From the NCBI GenBank assembly GCA_026929865.2, contig CM049405.1, positions 21,253,501 to 21,317,500 of the forward strand: DNA of 64,000 nucleotides. The letters run 5' to 3'. The DNA comes from Hyperoplus lanceolatus (taxonomy: Eukaryota > Chordata > Actinopteri > Uranoscopiformes > Ammodytidae). Of this stretch, positions 60,054-64,000 are shown in pieces. Positions within the stretch are counted from its first letter, which is position 1. Each line of letters opens with the position of its first letter. The translations under genes and the position numbers were made by a program. The notes beneath the pieces were generated by a model, which had not been told where the DNA came from, did not search any database, and was given only the letters and a program-made list of their open reading frames with translations.

Positions 60054-60670
60054 ATGGGAAGTAAGATGGGTCAAATGCTTTACTGTGTTTTATACACACA
60101 CCATTGTCTTTTATATAAAAAGGTTGGGTGGTACTCCCTTAAAGAGAGACGTGATGCACATTGGCATATTTTTATTTACAAAGCCTTGACCGGGAAGCTT
60201 CCTCGTTATTTAACAGAAATGTTGCAAATTTCAGATGGGCTTTATCAGACCCGCTCCACTGACATGCTCATGCTTTATGTCCCACAAGCCCGGTCTGAGC
60301 TGGGAAAGACAGCTTTTAGCTTCAGTGCCCCCGACTCCTGGAACAACTTACAGCAACAAATTAAACTAAATACCTTCATATCCTTTAATCAATTTAAACA
60401 AACTATCTTAAATCTGCCAAACTCTACCTGTAACTGTTTTAACTAGGCTATATTGTACTTTCACCCATTTCATTTTAATTGCTGCCACTCTTCACCACTA
60501 TGTAAATGTTTCAATTGTTTTTTCTCTCTTCACCTGTTGTTGTGTATTTGATGTATTTGCATTGAATATTGTGTATGTATTGTTATTTTTCCTTGGAATT
60601 TATTTGAACTCGACATCATTGTAAATGAGGGTCACCCCTCAATTGGTCTCTCGAGGATAAATAAAAGTTA
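60054..60670 (+). mobile_element. CR1/L2-like LINE 3' end (ORF2 C-terminus)
   Basis: Open frame 60054-60446 encodes the C-terminal tail of a LINE ORF2: WYSLKERRDAHWHIFIYKAL, TGKLPRYL and LGKTAFSFSAPDSWNNL. It is followed by a 3' UTR ending in CTCGAGGATAAATAAAAGTT near 60670. The RT and endonuclease parts are absent (5' truncation). I infer the exact clade only. Confidence 0.75.
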
Positions 60671-63653
60671 AATGAAATATATGTGGTGGCTGTAGAAAGT
60701 GTCTCAGCTGGCCGTAGTTAAATAACTGTTGGGAGTTATTTGAAGTTTCTCCAGACCACCTTGGGTTGCATGGCACTGAGCAGGTGGCATCGGTTCGGCA
60801 TACCGTAATGTTTCATCCATCACCTCCTACCTTTTTTCCCTGTCATGCTCACTGCTAAATTTATCCTGCCAGGTCAGGCAAGAATCACTGTCTTCTCAGC
60901 TTGTTAGTGTGTCTGACGACTTGGGGGCTTGGTCAAGTAAACCTTTGCTACAGCCACATGTGGCATATAAAGCTCCCAGAATTTTTTTTTACGTGTGACC
61001 TCAAACCAAAACAACAGACTTCGGGGCATAAAACGAAAAGACAACAGAAGGATGTGGAGGAAGACAGCTCTTAGGCAGGAGAAGGGCCAATTACTGGCTT
61101 AATGACGAAAGGGAGATAGGACGAAGGTAGGGGAAAAGGTGAGGGAAAGGGAAATGTGTGAAGGAGAGGTGAGACAGACGCTTGCAGGTATTGACACACA
61201 GGGTGAATCAGGACGATGGGCCGGCTTTCTTAATGAGCTGTCCTCAGTCTGTATATAGCCTTGAAAGACTCAGAACAAAGGTGTGGCAGGGACAACCGTT
61301 CAGCCTCTAATGACCATAGAGAAGGGTGTAAGATGATGTTCAATGGGAGGTAGCAAACCGCACAATCTTTGCCTATCAAGCCGAGCACAGCTGTATGTGC
61401 TACCTCATTTGTCTCCCGCCATAACCAGTTCAAAAGTAATTTACATCTCTCTTGCATTGATTTAGATTTTCGATGTTTAAGCAGCCTAAAACATTTTCAG
61501 TCAGGTCGCACTGCTATTAACCATTGTTAACGTTTCCATCTTGATTCAAGGTTGTAATTATGAAACTGTGCTCCTCTCAATATAACAGCTCAACCAATCA
61601 GCCTTTTCTCCCCTCTACGGGTCAATGTTATCAGACAACGAATCAGACACTTAATCACACTGTGTCGTGCTGTGTCTATCCGTGTGCTTTTCATTCCCTT
61701 CTCCATAATTCTTCCTTTCTTCCATCGCTCTAATTAGCAAATGACAGGCTTGTAATAGGACAGACTGACCATGACCTAGTCACAATGCCCACAGACTCAG
61801 TGCCAAGACAGCAAAGAACGTCTTGTCCTGGTTTTGTTATTCTGTTCTCATGCCCTCCTTAAGAGGCTCAAAAGAATGGCTGGGGAGTACAAATGTGTGA
61901 AAGAGGACAGTTTTCAAAAAGCCAAGCTCAACACAGAAAACCCTTTCTGTATTCTTGACAATACAGAGACAAGGGGAAACCATGGAAGTGCAGTTACCGG
62001 ATTAAATGATTGAACAACAAACATCAATTGGATTCATTTGTAATGAATTAGTATTAATACTGAATATATATGCTTCTCCAGCACAGAGTAAAAAGGGACT
62101 TTGGAGTTTAATAAGGACTAGCAACATAGATAGTCTCTAACAGAATATCTAGTCAAGTCAGGTCCACTTTTTCTTGTATTGTCTGTAATCAATACCAGTA
62201 AAAACTCTCAAAGAGACTTCCAAAACATGAAAAACATTTCAAGGGAAAGGGTAGGCTATCTTTGCTTTGCCACAATCTTTTTCCATTTCATTCGGCTTGA
62301 TGAGAAAAATTAAGCTTTTTGGCTTCAATGTTGAAATGCAACAATACTGCTCTTTTATTTGTAGAGCAGTCTTCCATCACAACGCCGCTATTAATGGCAT
62401 CGCTGAAAATAAGCTTCAGTTAAACTATTACAAAGATTTTATTTCTCAATTTGTACATATTTTGTGAACTTCAGTAAAGCAGCCCACTGTCTCCCTGCAG
62501 GTATAGCCAGGTTATTGGGGGAAACACTGGCTGTGACTGTGGGAGTATTTCCCATGGACATTGTCCCAGGTAAGTGGAGAAAATAAGAGCCATTCAAAGG
62601 CTTGGCCTCATGAGGCTTGTGTGGTCACGGTCAAACAAAGCAACATGGAGCCGAGTGGACTCACCACCTATAAGAAGAGGATATGTCTGGCGCATTCCCA
62701 GCTGGGAAGTGGGAAACAGCAGAAGCCTTGGTGACCTGAACCCAGTCAATTTATTTTCCAGAAGCATACAAAATGCTTTAGTGCAGTGCAGAAACAAATC
62801 CCCAAAGCTTTTATTGTCTGCAAAACACATCACTAATTGAATGTATGCACACAATGGCATATTATGTTTCATGCCTGTGTTGGTTCTGCTATTGAAGTTG
62901 GCTCTTCACATACACTTTTCAGGTTTCATGAGAAAAAAAGAAAAAAAAAACACCAGTTGGACGGGGTATTTTTAATACTTTTAAGGAAGAAAATTCCTGG
63001 ACCAAAAAGAAATTAAACTTTATTATAAGGGTTTCTCACCCCTAATCAACTAGTACTTAGTGAATCAATAGATGTGAGAAACATTGCCAACATTTCTAAT
63101 TTGGAAACTTAAGCTTTATAAATCACACAAAGCCTCTTAAAAAACAGTGTGTCTTCCTGGCAGTAACTTGCACTCTATCCATTTGACCTTTAAGTTCGGA
63201 ATTTGCCGAGATAAAATGTTTCTTCACGACAAAGCGCCTCCTTGAAAATGTTCAAACAGCTCACCTTTCCTTCCAGTCACAAACACACTCACTTTCATCG
63301 GGCCTGTCTCAACCCACACATACCTTAACACACTATAAACACTATTTTACTTTAAACGCTCGTCTATTGCATCCAACCTTTAGCCCAGGCCCAGTACACA
63401 GGAACCTCTTCAATTATCTTCTGATGTCAGGTATTCATCATGAGCCATATTCCTCTTACACTACAGCTTATCTCTTGCCCTCAACTTGCACCATCACATC
63501 TACAATCGTACTTTTATCTCCACAGCGTGATCCCAAAACCCAACACAGATACCAGATCAGTAATATTAACTTCATCAGTATTACCTACAAACTTTAAGGA
63601 CATTTTGTATGCCTCAGGACACATATTTTCCTCACAATAGGCAGGTATATCTA
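60671..63653. other. probable stxbp5l intron, no gene seen
   Basis: No supported exon or mobile element. Several short open frames lack splice context. Confidence 0.45.
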
Positions 63654-64000
63654 CACTCAACAAAAATATAAACGCAACACTTTTGTTTTTGCTCCCATTT
63701 TTCATGAGATGGACTTAAAGATCTAAAATTCATTTCAGATACACAATTGTACCATTTCTCTCAAACATTGTTCACAAATCTGTCTAAATGTGTGATAGTC
63801 AGCACTTCTGCTTTGCTGAGATAATCCATCCCACCTCACAGGTGTGCCACATCAAGATGCTGATCTGACATCATGATTAGTGCACAGGTGTACCTTAGAC
63901 TGTCCACAATAAAAGGCCACCCTGAAATGTGCAGTTTTGTCTCAAAGCAAAATGCCACAGATGCCACAAGCATTAAGGGAGCGTGCAATTGGCATGCTGA
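63654..64000 (+). mobile_element. 5' part of a Tc1-like DNA transposon, cut by window end
   Basis: It begins after a TA (63652-63653) with CACTCAACAAAAATATAAACG, the start of a Tc1/mariner family I know from fish genomes. The 5' UTR leads to an ATG at 63952, where the transposase begins MPQMPQALRERAIGML and leaves the window. Whether it is complete cannot be judged here. Confidence 0.85.

Overview
This is a stretch of vertebrate nuclear DNA, almost certainly from a ray-finned (teleost) fish. The genes are split into short exons with GT/AG junctions, the protein sequences are of vertebrate type, and the repeats are typical of teleosts: Tc1-like and hAT-like DNA transposons, palindromic MITEs, RTE/L1/CR1-like LINE pieces and very long (CA)n arrays. 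I saw no bacterial genes, CRISPR array, tRNA or rRNA.

Five protein-coding genes can be assembled, all on the minus strand. From right to left, in the direction of transcription: (1) the 3' half of a tomosyn-2 gene (stxbp5l), with its C-terminal exons and several cassette-like exons of the hypervariable linker, 34.1-55.1 kb and possibly further right; (2) poglut2 (KDELC1), a complete ER protein O-glucosyltransferase in ten exons, 20.7-30.2 kb; (3) tex30, a complete small alpha/beta-hydrolase-like gene in five exons, 17.9-20.3 kb, starting 460 bp after the poglut2 stop codon; (4) nepro, nucleolus and neural progenitor protein, nine exons, 11.6-15.5 kb, with one unresolved junction; (5) pdxk, pyridoxal kinase, complete in eleven exons, 4.0-9.6 kb. 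The exon phases of pdxk, tex30 and poglut2 close exactly and give 311, 225 and 502 residues, so these genes look intact. The leftmost 560 bp holds coding-like minus-strand sequence that I could not identify.

The rest is introns and spacers loaded with mobile DNA. A hAT-like element (1449-2316) has a perfect 8-bp target duplication. A family of palindromic MITEs has five copies (12.5, 18.2, 31.0, 34.9 and 40.9 kb). A Tc1-like remnant at 22.3-23.1 kb has its 5' end duplicated in inverted orientation. A 5'-truncated RTE-type LINE in poglut2 intron 1 has a 12-bp target duplication. An L1-like ORF1 remnant without ORF2 lies between nepro and tex30. A nested pair of terminal-inverted-repeat elements occupies 51.9-54.3 kb. 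A CR1/L2-like LINE 3' end lies at 60.0-60.7 kb, and a Tc1-like element runs off the right edge. Simple repeats are abundant, and one, a 114-bp (GAAA)n array, abuts the acceptor of pdxk exon 5.

The genes do not form a pathway: vitamin B6 salvage, nucleolar/RNA work, an uncharacterised hydrolase, Notch-type EGF glycosylation and SNARE regulation. I found no convincing new multi-gene system. The most interesting signals are the phase-matched stxbp5l cassette exons (one of them unrecognised), the microsatellite polypyrimidine tract in pdxk and the structured or nested transposons. Coordinates were read by eye, so exon edges could be off by a few bases.
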